Source of the DNA: Chitinophagaceae bacterium
GTDB lineage: Bacteria; Bacteroidota; Bacteroidia; Chitinophagales; Chitinophagaceae
NCBI GenBank assembly: GCA_016719165.1
Contig: JADKAJ010000007.1
Span: forward strand, 100,261-164,260
Reading direction: 5' to 3'
Length of the DNA stretch: 64,000 nucleotides
A program made the position numbers and the translations under genes. The notes under the pieces are model-generated. The model saw only the letters and a program-made list of their open reading frames with translations, searched no databases and had not been told where the DNA came from. Below, piece after piece: positions 17,892 to 27,833 of this stretch (position 1 is its first letter; each line of letters starts with the position of its first letter).

Positions 17892-18461
17892 TTGATATTT
17901 ACATTTCAATTTTCGAGGCTGGAACAAAAACCATATACAGAAACTGAACTTGTAACTGCTTTAAAAAGCCGTGACAATGATGCATACAAGCACCTGTACC
18001 TGCATTACCGTGGCGCTTTGTATAATAATATCCTTCAGTTGCTTCCGGACAGGGAAATAGCTGCGGATGTATTGCAGGAAGTGTTTCTGCAGATCTGGAA
18101 ACAAATTGATAAGTATGACGAAACAAAGGGAAGGCTTTTTACCTGGATGCTGAAACTAACCCGTAACATGGCTATAAACCAGACAAGGGTTAAAAATTTT
18201 AAAGTCCATTCAAAAAACGAAGACATCAGTAATTACGTTTCTATAATTGAGGAAAGGAATAACCAGCATACCGGGATTAATCATATCGGGCTTCGCCAGC
18301 AGGTTCACAAATTGCGGCCCGAATATAAGGATGTGATTGAACTTTCCTATTTTCAGGGATTTAAGCAGGAAGAAATTGCTGAAGCACTTAAATTACCATT
18401 GGGCACAGTTAAAACAAGGTTACGAAATGCAGTTATCGAACTGAGAAAAGAGTTTAAATAG
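17892..18461 (+). CDS. ECF-type sigma-70 factor
   Basis: About 189 residues from a TTG; no in-frame ATG exists upstream before a stop at 17853, so the exact start is uncertain. Region 2 lies near 20-90 (YKHLYLHYRGALYNNI, then DVLQEVFLQIWKQ and GRLFTWMLKLTRNMAINQ). Region 4 lies near 130-185 (YKDVIELSYFQGFKQEEIAE, LPLGTVKTRLRNA). It directs RNA polymerase to a specific regulon and is probably held inactive by the anti-sigma factor encoded 3 bases downstream. Confidence 0.9.
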   Translation: MIFTFQFSRLEQKPYTETELVTALKSRDNDAYKHLYLHYRGALYNNILQLLPDREIAADVLQEVFLQIWKQIDKYDETKGRLFTWMLKLTRNMAINQTRVKNFKVHSKNEDISNYVSIIEERNNQHTGINHIGLRQQVHKLRPEYKDVIELSYFQGFKQEEIAEALKLPLGTVKTRLRNAVIELRKEFK

Positions 18462-18464
18462 TTA

Positions 18465-19223
18465 ATGGATATTAAAGAATATATATCATCCGGTATCATC
18501 GAATTGTATGTGATGGGTCTTTGCTCTCCGGAAGAAGAGAAAGAGCTTGAAGCACTTCGTCCTCAATACAAAGAACTGCATGAAGCTATCCTTCAGTATG
18601 AAAAAGATATGGAAGAAAAAATGCTTCGGTATGCTACTTTACCTGATGCGGAAACAGACAAACAGATTTTACAGCAGCTTGCATCGTTAAATACCCCTGT
18701 TGTTCAGATGAGACCTGTACAATCAACGGGCCTTAAGTTTAACTGGATGAGATCGGTTGCTGCAGCAGCTGTAATTTTATTGGGCATAAGCGCTTACTTC
18801 AATTACACTTTATACAATAAAACAAAAAAACAAGCTGCATTAATAAGTAACTCCACCAGTTCTCCGCTACCTGCAGCCGACTATACCGTTATCACAAACC
18901 CTGCTATTACACCGGTTGCGTTATATGGTGTAGGTTCTCATGCTATTTGCCGCTGTACCATGTTTTGGGACAAAAGCACCGGTAAAGCCTATATCATGAT
19001 CCATCATCTTCCCCGGTCTTCTTCTTCAAAAGACTACCAGTTATGGGCCGAAGTGGATGGTAAAACTGTAAACGTTGGTATTATCAATGATGCTATCAGG
19101 GGCCGGTTTATAGAAGTGACCAATGTTCCCAACCAATCAATTGCATTTAAAGTTACCCTTGAACAGTCCGGGGGTGCCGCCCAACCTACCCTTGCAGAGA
19201 CTTACCTGGAAGGAAAGATCTAA
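18465..19223 (+). CDS. RskA-type anti-sigma factor
   Basis: 252 residues. The N-terminal 85 residues carry an anti-sigma-like domain (IELYVMGLCSPEEEKELEAL), then a membrane helix near 97-115 (WMRSVAAAAVILLGISAYF), then a C-terminal extracytoplasmic domain of the RskA type (YQLWAEVDGKTVNVGIINDA, VTLEQSGGAAQPTLAETYL). It follows the sigma gene with a 3-base gap, so the pair is an operon. The family binds its sigma factor at the membrane and releases it on a signal. Confidence 0.88.
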   Translation: MDIKEYISSGIIELYVMGLCSPEEEKELEALRPQYKELHEAILQYEKDMEEKMLRYATLPDAETDKQILQQLASLNTPVVQMRPVQSTGLKFNWMRSVAAAAVILLGISAYFNYTLYNKTKKQAALISNSTSSPLPAADYTVITNPAITPVALYGVGSHAICRCTMFWDKSTGKAYIMIHHLPRSSSSKDYQLWAEVDGKTVNVGIINDAIRGRFIEVTNVPNQSIAFKVTLEQSGGAAQPTLAETYLEGKI

Positions 19224-19300
19224 CCCTTTTATTTGAAAATGTTTACGTTCGGAAAACTTTCTTTCCATTAGCTCTGTATATCTGTTTAAAATCAGCATAT

Positions 19301-20230
19301 ATGGGCCGGCTCGGAATCATACTATTATCCTTACTTCTTTTAGCAACCAGTAGAAATTATGCACAGGGATGCAGTGATGCTGGGGTGTGTACTATAGATG
19401 CAATAAAACAGAACACTATTCCCGGACGGGATATAGCTAATACAAATAACTGGCTGAGTGCGGGCACCGGTTATGCAAAAGGTGAACGGGGAACAAATAT
19501 CTATACAATGCAACTGGAATATACCCGTCGTGTTGCTGCAAATTTATTCGTGACAGGAAAGCTCAGTTATAACTATATCAATGGTGAACTGGGTAACAGC
19601 AGCGGTCCTGGTGATTTGTTTTTGACCATTGAAAAAAAATTAAAAGCAACTACAACATGGAAAAAATCAGTTTTCACCGGTTTAAAAATTCCATTCACCA
19701 GCGCTAATAAAAAAATTAATGAGTTGGATCTTCCGATGGTTTATCAACCGGGACTTGGAACCACTGATCTTTTATTAGGTATTACTGCCTCTACCCGCTT
19801 CATTGGTTTTTCGCTAGCATTCCAGCAACCACTATCCGGATCAAACAATAATAATTTTTTACCCTCGCTGTATCCTTTGCATAGTGACGCAAAGAATTAC
19901 CCTGCTACTAACAAATTTTCAAGGAAGGCGGATATTGTAGCCCGCATCTCACGGAATTTTAATGCAGAAAAAAAATTGTCCTTTTCGCCGGGGCTGCTGG
20001 GCATATTACATACCGGCAATGACAGTTATATAGATGAAAATAATAACCGGCAGGTTATTGAGGGATCTGGCGGATTCACATTAAATGCCACCACTTTCCT
20101 GCAGTATGCTGCAAATAAAAAAAACAGTATCGGGTTATCTGCAGGTATTCCTTTGATAGTGAGAGCAGAACGACCAGACGGGCTTACGAGGAAATTTGTG
20201 ATGGCTCTTGAGTATTCTTTCAATTTTTAA
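19301..20230 (+). CDS. Outer-membrane barrel-like protein next to sigma/anti-sigma pair
   Basis: 309 residues. A signal peptide ends near NYAQG (about 22). A short Cys-containing segment (GCSDAGVCTIDA) follows, then alternating hydrophobic/polar strands typical of an outer-membrane barrel, such as NIYTMQLEYTRRVAANLFVT and LPMVYQPGLGTTDLLLGITA, ending VMALEYSFNF with a C-terminal phenylalanine. No catalytic motif is visible. It lies 77 bases after the anti-sigma gene on the same strand and could be a target of that sigma factor; this is inferred from position only. Confidence 0.65.
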   Translation: MGRLGIILLSLLLLATSRNYAQGCSDAGVCTIDAIKQNTIPGRDIANTNNWLSAGTGYAKGERGTNIYTMQLEYTRRVAANLFVTGKLSYNYINGELGNSSGPGDLFLTIEKKLKATTTWKKSVFTGLKIPFTSANKKINELDLPMVYQPGLGTTDLLLGITASTRFIGFSLAFQQPLSGSNNNNFLPSLYPLHSDAKNYPATNKFSRKADIVARISRNFNAEKKLSFSPGLLGILHTGNDSYIDENNNRQVIEGSGGFTLNATTFLQYAANKKNSIGLSAGIPLIVRAERPDGLTRKFVMALEYSFNF

Positions 20231-20306
20231 AGTTTACATACCTGCGCAATATTTACAGAAATTGACTCTGAAATAAGGTATGCCAATAAATACAAATGAT
20301 GTTGTA

Positions 20307-21110
20307 CTATTCTCTTCCATCAAACAAATTACCAAATCCACCCAGCACACTCCCTTCTTCTTTACGGTTGTAAGTACCATACTGCATAATACGGCCGGCA
20401 AGACGACTGATCGGTAATGACTGAATCCATACCTTTCCCGGCCCCTGCAACCTGGCAAAGAATAAACCTTCACCACCGAACATAAAATTCTTTATCCCTC
20501 TTATAAATTCTATATCAAAATCAACAGAAGGTGTATAGGCCACTACGCAACCTGTGTCGATCTTTACTACTTCACCGGGTTTTAATTCTCTTTCCACGAT
20601 AAACCCGCCGGCATGCAGAAAAGCAAAACCATCACCCTCCAGTTTTTGCATAATAAACCCTTCTCCCCCAAACAAACCCGTTCCCAGTTTTCGCTGAAAG
20701 TGAATGCCGACACTGACGCCTTTGGCGGCACAAAGAAAAGCGTCTTTCTGCGCAATGATGGTTCCTCCCAGTTGCTGAAGATCCAGTGTAATGATCTTTC
20801 CGGTATAAGGAGCAGCAAAACTTACTTTCCGTTTACCCTGTACAGCATTGGTAAAAGCTGTCATAAACAAACTTTCACCGGTCAGTATTCTTTTGCCGGC
20901 ACTCATCAGTTTCCCCAGGAAGCCAGCCGGCTGTTGTGCAGAGCCATCCCCAAAGATCGTTTGCATCTGGATACCATCGTCCATCATCATCATCGATCCG
21001 CTCTCTGCCACAGCAGTTTCAGCCGGATCCAGTTCAATTTCCACAAACTGCATTTCTTCTCCATAAATTGTATAGTCAATCTCATGGTTGACACGGGGTG
21101 CTGTACTCAT
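20307..21110 (-). CDS. TIGR00266/AIM24-family protein
   Basis: 267 residues without signal peptide. The N-terminus IYGEEMQFVEIELDPAETAV and the Gly-rich body (FGGEGFIMQKLEGDGFAFLH, KPGEVVKIDTGCVVAYTPSV, MFGGEGLFFARLQGPGKVWI) are those of the TIGR00266 family, related to the mitochondrial biogenesis protein AIM24. The repeated GGEG segments belong to the beta-sandwich repeats. Molecular function is unknown. Confidence 0.88.
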   Translation of the reverse strand: MSTAPRVNHEIDYTIYGEEMQFVEIELDPAETAVAESGSMMMMDDGIQMQTIFGDGSAQQPAGFLGKLMSAGKRILTGESLFMTAFTNAVQGKRKVSFAAPYTGKIITLDLQQLGGTIIAQKDAFLCAAKGVSVGIHFQRKLGTGLFGGEGFIMQKLEGDGFAFLHAGGFIVERELKPGEVVKIDTGCVVAYTPSVDFDIEFIRGIKNFMFGGEGLFFARLQGPGKVWIQSLPISRLAGRIMQYGTYNRKEEGSVLGGFGNLFDGRE

Positions 21111-21124
21111 ATTTTAATTTTTTG

Positions 21125-21157
21125 CAAAGTTAAAATCAGGAATGTTACCAGCGTAAA
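21125..21157 (-). promoter_or_regulatory. Promoter of the AIM24-family gene
   Basis: On the minus strand a TAACTTTG box (21132-21125) matches the Bacteroidota -7 consensus TAnnTTTG. A weak TTTA lies 21 bases upstream (21157-21154) as a -33 element. The box is 14 bases before the ATG at 21110, giving a very short leader. Confidence 0.5.
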
Positions 21158-21294
21158 CTTCCTTCCATTTTGGAAGAAACAGCTCCTTTTACAGCAGCAG
21201 AATGACAATCCCTGGTTATAGCCCGGAATGTTAAAAAATGCTGGTTTGAACCGCGGATTGCCGTACTTTGTTTTCCCTTAAAATCAATTTATTT

Positions 21295-24150
21295 ATGAAA
21301 CAGCGTTTTTTATTGTTAAGTCTTTTTTCACTATTCATAGCCACTATAGTAAATGGACAGGCAAAGCTGGTGGAAAAAGTTTCCAAAAAGGGAAACGAAT
21401 TGGTTATCACTTATGAAAAATATGTGCTGCCCAATGGCCTTACCCTCATTATCCACGAAGACCACAGTGACCCTGTGGTGCATGTGGACGTAACCTACCA
21501 TGTGGGCTCAGCAAGAGAAGAGATCGGCAAGTCAGGATTTGCGCATTTCTTTGAGCATATGATGTTCCAGGGAAGTGATAATGTAGCCGATGAACAACAT
21601 TTTAAAATCGTATCAGATGCCGGAGGTACGTTGAATGGAACAACCAACCGTGACCGTACCAATTATTTTGAAACAGTACCCAGCAACCAGTTAGAGAAAA
21701 TGCTGTGGCTGGAAGCAGACCGTATGGGCTTTCTGCTGGATGCTGTAACACAAAAGAAATTTGAGATACAACGTTCAACCGTTAAGAATGAAAGAGGACA
21801 GAACTATGATAACCGTCCTTATGGATTAGCAGCAGAAGCCGGTGCAAAAAATCTCTACCCTTATGGTCACCCCTACTCCTGGCTGACTATTGGTTATGTG
21901 GAGGACCTGAACCGGGTAAATGTAAATGACCTGAAGAACTTCTTTTTAAGATGGTATGGACCTAATAATGCCACTGTTACAATCGGGGGTGATGTAAAAC
22001 CAGCCGAAGTAGTAAAACTGGTAGAAAAATATTTTGGAGTTATACCCGCCGGTCCGGAAGTAAAACCTGTAGTAGTACCGCCGGCTGTACTCGAAAAGGA
22101 TCGCTATGTTTCTTATACAGATAATTATGCCCGTCTTCCGTTGCTGACAATTGCTTATCCAACAGTTCCCAATTACCATAAAGATATGGCAGCCCTGGCT
22201 TGTCTTGCACAGGTATTGGGACAAGGCAGAAATTCAACGCTTTTCCAGGAGCTGGTGAAAACACAAAAAGCTTTACAGGCCAGTGCTTTCAGCCAGTTGT
22301 CAGAATTGGCCGGGGAATTTTCATTCCGTATTACCCCATCACCCGGTAAATCATTGGCAGATATGGACAGTTTGTACCGGGCAGCACTCAAAACATTTGC
22401 TGCAACAGGTGTAACGGATGATGATATTGCCAAATTCAAAGGTGGAATAGAATCACAACTCATTAACGGTTTGCAAAGTGTTTCCGGCAAAGTTTCTCAA
22501 TTAGCTTCCTTCCAGACATTCACAGGCAATCCAAATAAAATTGCTGAGCTGATCAAAATGTACCAGGCAGTTACGAAAGAAGATGTGATGCGGGTATTTA
22601 ACGAGTATATCAACAATAAACATGCAGTTTACCTGAGTGTTTTACCAAAAGGCCAGGAGAAACTGATTGCAGCTGCTGATAATTATACAATTGATTCTTC
22701 ACGATATACTGCCCCCGAATATGGTTATGCCGGTTTAAAGTATACGAAAGCAAAAGATAATTTTGACCGCAGCAAAATACCGGGCAACGGTCCTAACCCG
22801 ATTGTAAAAGTGCCAAAGTTCTGGAGAAAAGATATGGCCAATGGTGTAAGAATGATCGGAACAGAAAGCACAGAAGTACCGACAGTCACGATTACCATTA
22901 CTATCCCCGGCGGGCATATCTTACAGGCAAATGATACAGCAAAAATCGGCCTTGCGGATATGTTTGGCGACATGATGAATGAGGATACTAAAAATTATAC
23001 GGCTGAACAGATGTCCATTGCTTTACAAAAATTAGGCAGTTCTGTTAATGTCGGCAGCAGCTTTAATGGCATCACTATCAGTATTCAGTCGTTAAAGAAG
23101 AACCTTGATGCTACGATGACTTTAGTAGAAGAAAGAATACTGAATCCCAAGTTTACAGAAGCAGCTTTTAGCCGGATACAGAAACAAAACCTTGAAAGCT
23201 TTAAACAAACGAGGGCTGACCCGGCTGCAGTTGCAAATAATGTATTTGCCAAAGTAAATTATGGGCCCGATAATATTCTTGCTATGAGTGAGTCCGGAAC
23301 TGAACACACTGTAAGGAATCTGAAAGTAAAGGACATACAGGACTACTATGATAATTATATTACCTCTCAAGGAACCAAAGTGGTAGTAGTGGGTGATGTT
23401 AAACAGGAAGAAATTCTTCCCAAACTGGCCTTTCTGAATAAATTGCCCAATAAAAAAGTAACCTTACCAAAAGTAAACAGCACCCCTCCTGCTATTGATA
23501 AAACAAAAGTGTTTTTAGTTGATATCCCGAAAGCGGCACAATCACAATTCCGTGTAGGTTATGCCACCGGTTTAAAATATGATGCCACTGGCAATTACTA
23601 CCGTGCTATATTAACCAATTATGCATTGGGTGGCGACTTCAACAGCCGGTTGAATTTAAATCTCCGTGAAGATAAAGGCTGGACCTATGGTGCCCGCAGT
23701 GGGTTTAGCGGGGATGAATACAGTGGTGATTTTGCATTCAGTTCCGGTATCAGAGCCGATGCTACTGACAGTGCATTGGTGGAAGTCATGAAAGAAATCA
23801 ATAACTACCGTACCAATGGTATTACCGAAGCTGAGTTGAAGTTTATGAAAAATTCTTTAGGCCAGCGGGATGCCCGTAACTATGAAACTGGTTTACAAAA
23901 AGCCGGTTTTATTGGCCGTATTCTCAATTATAACCTGCCTGCTGATTATGTAGACCAGCAAAATAAAATACTGGCTAAACTGACCAAACAGGAAGTAGAT
24001 GCTGTTGCGAAGAAAATGCTCAACCCCGATAAAATGAATATTCTTCTTGTCGGTGATAAAGCAAAGATCCTGGAGAGTGTGAGGAAACTTGGTTATGAAG
24101 TAATTGAACTGGATGCAGAAGGTAAGAAGATTGAGAAGAAAGGATTCTAA
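21295..24150 (+). CDS. M16 (insulinase/pitrilysin-type) zinc peptidase
   Basis: 951 residues from the ATG at 21295, where the signal peptide (MKQRFLLLSLFSLFIATIVN) starts; an in-frame TTG at 21268 is less likely. Two M16 modules are joined. The first has HFFEHMMFQG, the inverted HxxEH zinc motif, with the downstream glutamate in the VKNERGQNYDNRPYG region. The second (about residue 510 on) has the fold signature but no HxxEH (GLADMFGDMMNEDTKN in its place), so it is the inactive partner, as usual. Such periplasmic enzymes degrade peptides and unfolded polypeptides. A strong terminator follows. Confidence 0.93.
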   Translation: MKQRFLLLSLFSLFIATIVNGQAKLVEKVSKKGNELVITYEKYVLPNGLTLIIHEDHSDPVVHVDVTYHVGSAREEIGKSGFAHFFEHMMFQGSDNVADEQHFKIVSDAGGTLNGTTNRDRTNYFETVPSNQLEKMLWLEADRMGFLLDAVTQKKFEIQRSTVKNERGQNYDNRPYGLAAEAGAKNLYPYGHPYSWLTIGYVEDLNRVNVNDLKNFFLRWYGPNNATVTIGGDVKPAEVVKLVEKYFGVIPAGPEVKPVVVPPAVLEKDRYVSYTDNYARLPLLTIAYPTVPNYHKDMAALACLAQVLGQGRNSTLFQELVKTQKALQASAFSQLSELAGEFSFRITPSPGKSLADMDSLYRAALKTFAATGVTDDDIAKFKGGIESQLINGLQSVSGKVSQLASFQTFTGNPNKIAELIKMYQAVTKEDVMRVFNEYINNKHAVYLSVLPKGQEKLIAAADNYTIDSSRYTAPEYGYAGLKYTKAKDNFDRSKIPGNGPNPIVKVPKFWRKDMANGVRMIGTESTEVPTVTITITIPGGHILQANDTAKIGLADMFGDMMNEDTKNYTAEQMSIALQKLGSSVNVGSSFNGITISIQSLKKNLDATMTLVEERILNPKFTEAAFSRIQKQNLESFKQTRADPAAVANNVFAKVNYGPDNILAMSESGTEHTVRNLKVKDIQDYYDNYITSQGTKVVVVGDVKQEEILPKLAFLNKLPNKKVTLPKVNSTPPAIDKTKVFLVDIPKAAQSQFRVGYATGLKYDATGNYYRAILTNYALGGDFNSRLNLNLREDKGWTYGARSGFSGDEYSGDFAFSSGIRADATDSALVEVMKEINNYRTNGITEAELKFMKNSLGQRDARNYETGLQKAGFIGRILNYNLPADYVDQQNKILAKLTKQEVDAVAKKMLNPDKMNILLVGDKAKILESVRKLGYEVIELDAEGKKIEKKGF

Positions 24151-24174
24151 ATATTGAAACAATACCTGATAAGC

Positions 24175-24207
24175 AAAGCGGCCCTCGAAAGAGAGCCGCT
24201 TTTTTTA
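24175..24207 (+). terminator. Terminator after the M16 peptidase gene
   Basis: AAAGCGGC (24175-24182) pairs with GCCGCTTT (24195-24202), plus an inner CTC/GAG closed by a GAAA tetraloop, followed by a T-run to 24207. It lies 24 bases after the stop codon. Confidence 0.9.
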
Positions 24208-24237
24208 ACCACAAAACCAACCACGGTTTTTCATTTA

Positions 24238-27200
24238 TTATGCATTCTTAGTTATCAGTTTTGGCTTTCCCAACCACACTTTCTTACCCTGCAGCCGTCT
24301 GACCCCGAACATGATCCCGACGAAGATGAAGAAGAATGGGCCTGCAAAACCTAACAAGGCAATAAACTTGGTGCCATAAAATTTCTCCATTGGTCTTTTC
24401 AGCCTTTCTGCCATCAGGTACATACTTGGCACCATGATAAGGGTGAGAAAGAAAGAGAAAATAAGTCCGAAGATAATGGTCCATGCTAACGGTCCCCAGA
24501 ACACCACACTATCACCTCCAAAGAAAATATTGGGACGTAAATGCTGGAATAATCCGGCAAAATCTATATTAAATCCTACTGCCAGCGGGAACATACCCAA
24601 TATCGTAGCTACTGCTGTTAACAATACAGGAATAATCCTGATCTTCCCTGCCTGTATCGCAGCTTCCCTGGTTCTGTAACCCCTGCTGCGCAATTCATCG
24701 GTAAATTCTATCAGCAGGATACCATTTTTAATAACAATACCAGCCAGTCCAACAATTCCAACTCCCATCATGATAGTGGCAATGGTCATCCCGGTTAATG
24801 CATAACCCAACAATACCCCGATTACAGAAAAGAATATTTCTGTAATCACAATGAATGGTTTACTCATACTATTGAACTGCAGTACCAGTATCAGGAAAAT
24901 AATGCCGAGGGCGATCAGTAAAGCCATTCCCAGGAATTGCTGGGTTTCCTGTTCTTGTTCGCTTTGACCACTCTGCCTGATCGTAACATCAGCAGGGATC
25001 CTTACTTTTCCCTTAAAATCATCAATTTTATTTTTCAACGCTGCGTTAATGGGTGCTACCATAGTAGGATCCAGCACATTACTTTGTAATTGTATGGTAC
25101 GTTTTACATTTTTTCTTTTAACACCTCCGGTTGTATTGGTATAATCAACTTTTGCAACAGAACTGAGCGGGATGGATTTCACCTGCATGGTATTCATATC
25201 CATAAAAGTGATATTCATATTCATCAGGTCAGTGACATTATTCCGGCGCAGGTCCGTATAGCGCAGTTGTATCTTATATTCATCTTCCCCATCTTTCAGT
25301 TTACTGACTTCCTTACCAAACACAGCAGTACGGATGGCCATACCAATCTGGCCAGTACTTAACCCTTCCATCATAGCCCTCTTCCTGTCTACATTGACAG
25401 AGATCTCCGGGCTATTCAGGTCTATATCGGCCTGCAGGTTTTCAATACCTTCCACCCGGTTTGTATCCAGGTAATTCAGCAAATTGGTGGCTACTTCGGA
25501 AAGGCTTTCAAAATTATCTCCGGCTATTTCAATATTAACTGGTGGATCGGTGGGAGGACCTCCGTCTTCCTGTGCCACTTCAATATTTGTACCCGGAATT
25601 CCCTGCACTGCCTCCCGTATAGCATCTTTATATGGCATGGTTTTTTTACCATGACGTTTTTCGAACTCCACAAAAGATACCTGGATTCGACCTAAGTTAG
25701 GTTGTGTACTACGGTTATTATCCCTTGGGTTGTTAGCGCTGACTGCCACATTGGTGATAATACTTTCCACAATACTTCCTTCTGTACCCGGCTTCTCTTT
25801 TTCCAATACCTTGTACACTCTCTTTTCCAGTTCCCGGGTGATACTGTCCGTATATTTTACATCCGTACCAACAGGAAGTTTCAGGTATACATAGATAAAA
25901 TTGGGATCACCGCTCGGGAAAAAGGTCGTTTTATTGCCTCTTAACATCAACATGGCAACAGCAATGATAAAAAGACCAAAAAGTGAAATAAAAGCCCAGA
26001 TAGGCCGTCTTCCCTTTAATACCCAGCGCAATAGTTTTTCATACCGGTTCATCAAACCCGGTAATACTTTTTGCTGGAATGCATGAATCGCATCATTTAG
26101 TATATAGGAATTAAACACCATCAGGATCGCCATCAGCAAGGAGAAATTGGCAACACCATGCATGCCCGGAAGGTGTAATAAAACACCAGCTATTGTAAAT
26201 ACAATGAACCATTTGCTTCTGAACACAGCAGTTTTGGGCTTGTCAAATTGCCTGCCTTCCGGTTTCATGAAGCTTACGGCAAATACCGGGTTGAAAATGA
26301 ATGCCACGATCAGTGATGCTGCCAGTGTAAGAATAAGAATAGTGGGCAGGTAGATCATGAATTTACCGATCAGTCCCTTCCAGAATAACAAGGGGAAGAA
26401 CGGAGCCAGTGTGGTGGCCGTACCTGCCAGTACAGGTATAAAGACCTCCCCTGCCGCTTCTTTGGCACTCCGGACGATCGGTACTTTTCCATTATCAAAT
26501 ATCCGGTGTGTATTTTCAATGACCACAATCGCATCATCTACAATGATTCCCAATCCAAACAACATTGCAAAAAGAACAATGAAGTTCAATGTAACACTAC
26601 CTCCGACAACAGCATCCGCAACAGGTAAAAAAAGGAAGGCCACAAACACACTCAATGGCACACTTAATGCCACAAAAAATGCATTCGTCACCCCCATAAA
26701 AAACATCAGGATGATCAATACAAGGACGAATCCGATAATGATCGTATTGATCAGTTCGTTAAACGAGGTTTTTGTCTGGCGGCTTTGATCCCCGGTGATC
26801 ACAACTTTCAGGTCGTTGGGAATTTCTTCATCCTTCTGCATCTCTGCTACAGTAGCTTTTACTTTATCTGCTGCATCAATAAGATTGGCACCTGACCTTT
26901 TCACTATATTCAGTGTAACTACATTTTTACCGTCAAGCCTTGCATAACTATCCTTATCCTTTATTGTATCTTTTAGTTCCGCAATATCCCTCAGGTAAAC
27001 TGAAGCTCCCCGGGCACTGCTTCGTACCACAATATTCTGCAAATCCAAAACACTGGTAAATTGTCCTTTTATCCGCAGGGTACGTTTCATATTTCCCACT
27101 TCGATCAATCCACCGGTTATATCATTGTTCTCCCGGCTGATCGCATTTTCAATATCTGTGAAACTGATCTTCGCCGCTGTCATTTTATACGGGTCAACAT

Positions 27201-27801
27201 TCACCTGTATTTCCCGTTCTGGTGCACCCACGATCTCTGCCCTGGTGATCTCAGGCAGTTCTTCAAAATGATCCTGCATCTTATCCGCATATTCTTTAAG
27301 CTTAATTCCATCATATTCACCACTGACATTTACATACATAATGGGCATTTCGCTGAAAGCAAATTCCTGTACATCGGGCTGGGAAGTTAAATCAGTCGGC
27401 AAATCCGTTTTGGCCTTATCTACAGCATCTTTTACTTTTTGCTTGGCCAGGTCCGTTTTTATATCGGTATCAAATTCGATTACGATCAGGCTATAATCCG
27501 TTTGTGATGTACTCTGAATCTTCTTAACCCTGGCTCCGCTGATTCCTTTTAATTGTTTCTCTATCGGGCGGGTAACAAGATTCTCAATATCCTTTGGTGA
27601 ATTACCTACATACACGGTGGTGATGGATATCGTTGGAACAACAATATCAGGAAACTGCTCTTTAGGCAAACTGATAAACTTCATGTACCCGTAAGCGGTA
27701 ATAAGGATTGCAATGATATAGATGGCCGTTTTATTATCAATAGCCCAGCTGGTCGGTTTAAACTCTTTGAATTTTTTAACAACCCCTTCTACTATTTTCA
27801 T
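24238..27801 (-). CDS. RND efflux transporter, inner-membrane pump
   Basis: 1187 residues, a little longer than AcrB-type pumps. A membrane helix near the N-terminus, two large periplasmic halves and two blocks of helices are seen. Recognisable stretches include PTISITTVYVGNSPKDIENL, the GIVGLAGIVIKNGILLIEF helix and the LFAMLFGLGIIVDDAIVVIE segment with the proton-relay aspartates. It exports drugs or other compounds using the proton gradient, with the adaptor and TolC-type partner encoded upstream. The C-terminal 60 residues extend past the usual end. It is the last gene of the TetR-TolC-MFP-RND operon. Confidence 0.95.
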   Translation of the reverse strand: MKIVEGVVKKFKEFKPTSWAIDNKTAIYIIAILITAYGYMKFISLPKEQFPDIVVPTISITTVYVGNSPKDIENLVTRPIEKQLKGISGARVKKIQSTSQTDYSLIVIEFDTDIKTDLAKQKVKDAVDKAKTDLPTDLTSQPDVQEFAFSEMPIMYVNVSGEYDGIKLKEYADKMQDHFEELPEITRAEIVGAPEREIQVNVDPYKMTAAKISFTDIENAISRENNDITGGLIEVGNMKRTLRIKGQFTSVLDLQNIVVRSSARGASVYLRDIAELKDTIKDKDSYARLDGKNVVTLNIVKRSGANLIDAADKVKATVAEMQKDEEIPNDLKVVITGDQSRQTKTSFNELINTIIIGFVLVLIILMFFMGVTNAFFVALSVPLSVFVAFLFLPVADAVVGGSVTLNFIVLFAMLFGLGIIVDDAIVVIENTHRIFDNGKVPIVRSAKEAAGEVFIPVLAGTATTLAPFFPLLFWKGLIGKFMIYLPTILILTLAASLIVAFIFNPVFAVSFMKPEGRQFDKPKTAVFRSKWFIVFTIAGVLLHLPGMHGVANFSLLMAILMVFNSYILNDAIHAFQQKVLPGLMNRYEKLLRWVLKGRRPIWAFISLFGLFIIAVAMLMLRGNKTTFFPSGDPNFIYVYLKLPVGTDVKYTDSITRELEKRVYKVLEKEKPGTEGSIVESIITNVAVSANNPRDNNRSTQPNLGRIQVSFVEFEKRHGKKTMPYKDAIREAVQGIPGTNIEVAQEDGGPPTDPPVNIEIAGDNFESLSEVATNLLNYLDTNRVEGIENLQADIDLNSPEISVNVDRKRAMMEGLSTGQIGMAIRTAVFGKEVSKLKDGEDEYKIQLRYTDLRRNNVTDLMNMNITFMDMNTMQVKSIPLSSVAKVDYTNTTGGVKRKNVKRTIQLQSNVLDPTMVAPINAALKNKIDDFKGKVRIPADVTIRQSGQSEQEQETQQFLGMALLIALGIIFLILVLQFNSMSKPFIVITEIFFSVIGVLLGYALTGMTIATIMMGVGIVGLAGIVIKNGILLIEFTDELRSRGYRTREAAIQAGKIRIIPVLLTAVATILGMFPLAVGFNIDFAGLFQHLRPNIFFGGDSVVFWGPLAWTIIFGLIFSFFLTLIMVPSMYLMAERLKRPMEKFYGTKFIALLGFAGPFFFIFVGIMFGVRRLQGKKVWLGKPKLITKNA

Positions 27802-27833
27802 ACTATTATTTTTGAAGTCTTTTCGATTGTTGT

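Noticed and set aside
17663..17947. A 94-codon plus-strand ORF before the ECF sigma factor
   Set aside because: It starts with GTG, runs through A/T-rich intergenic DNA, has poor composition and overlaps the sigma gene in another frame; a small minus-strand ORF fits the region better.
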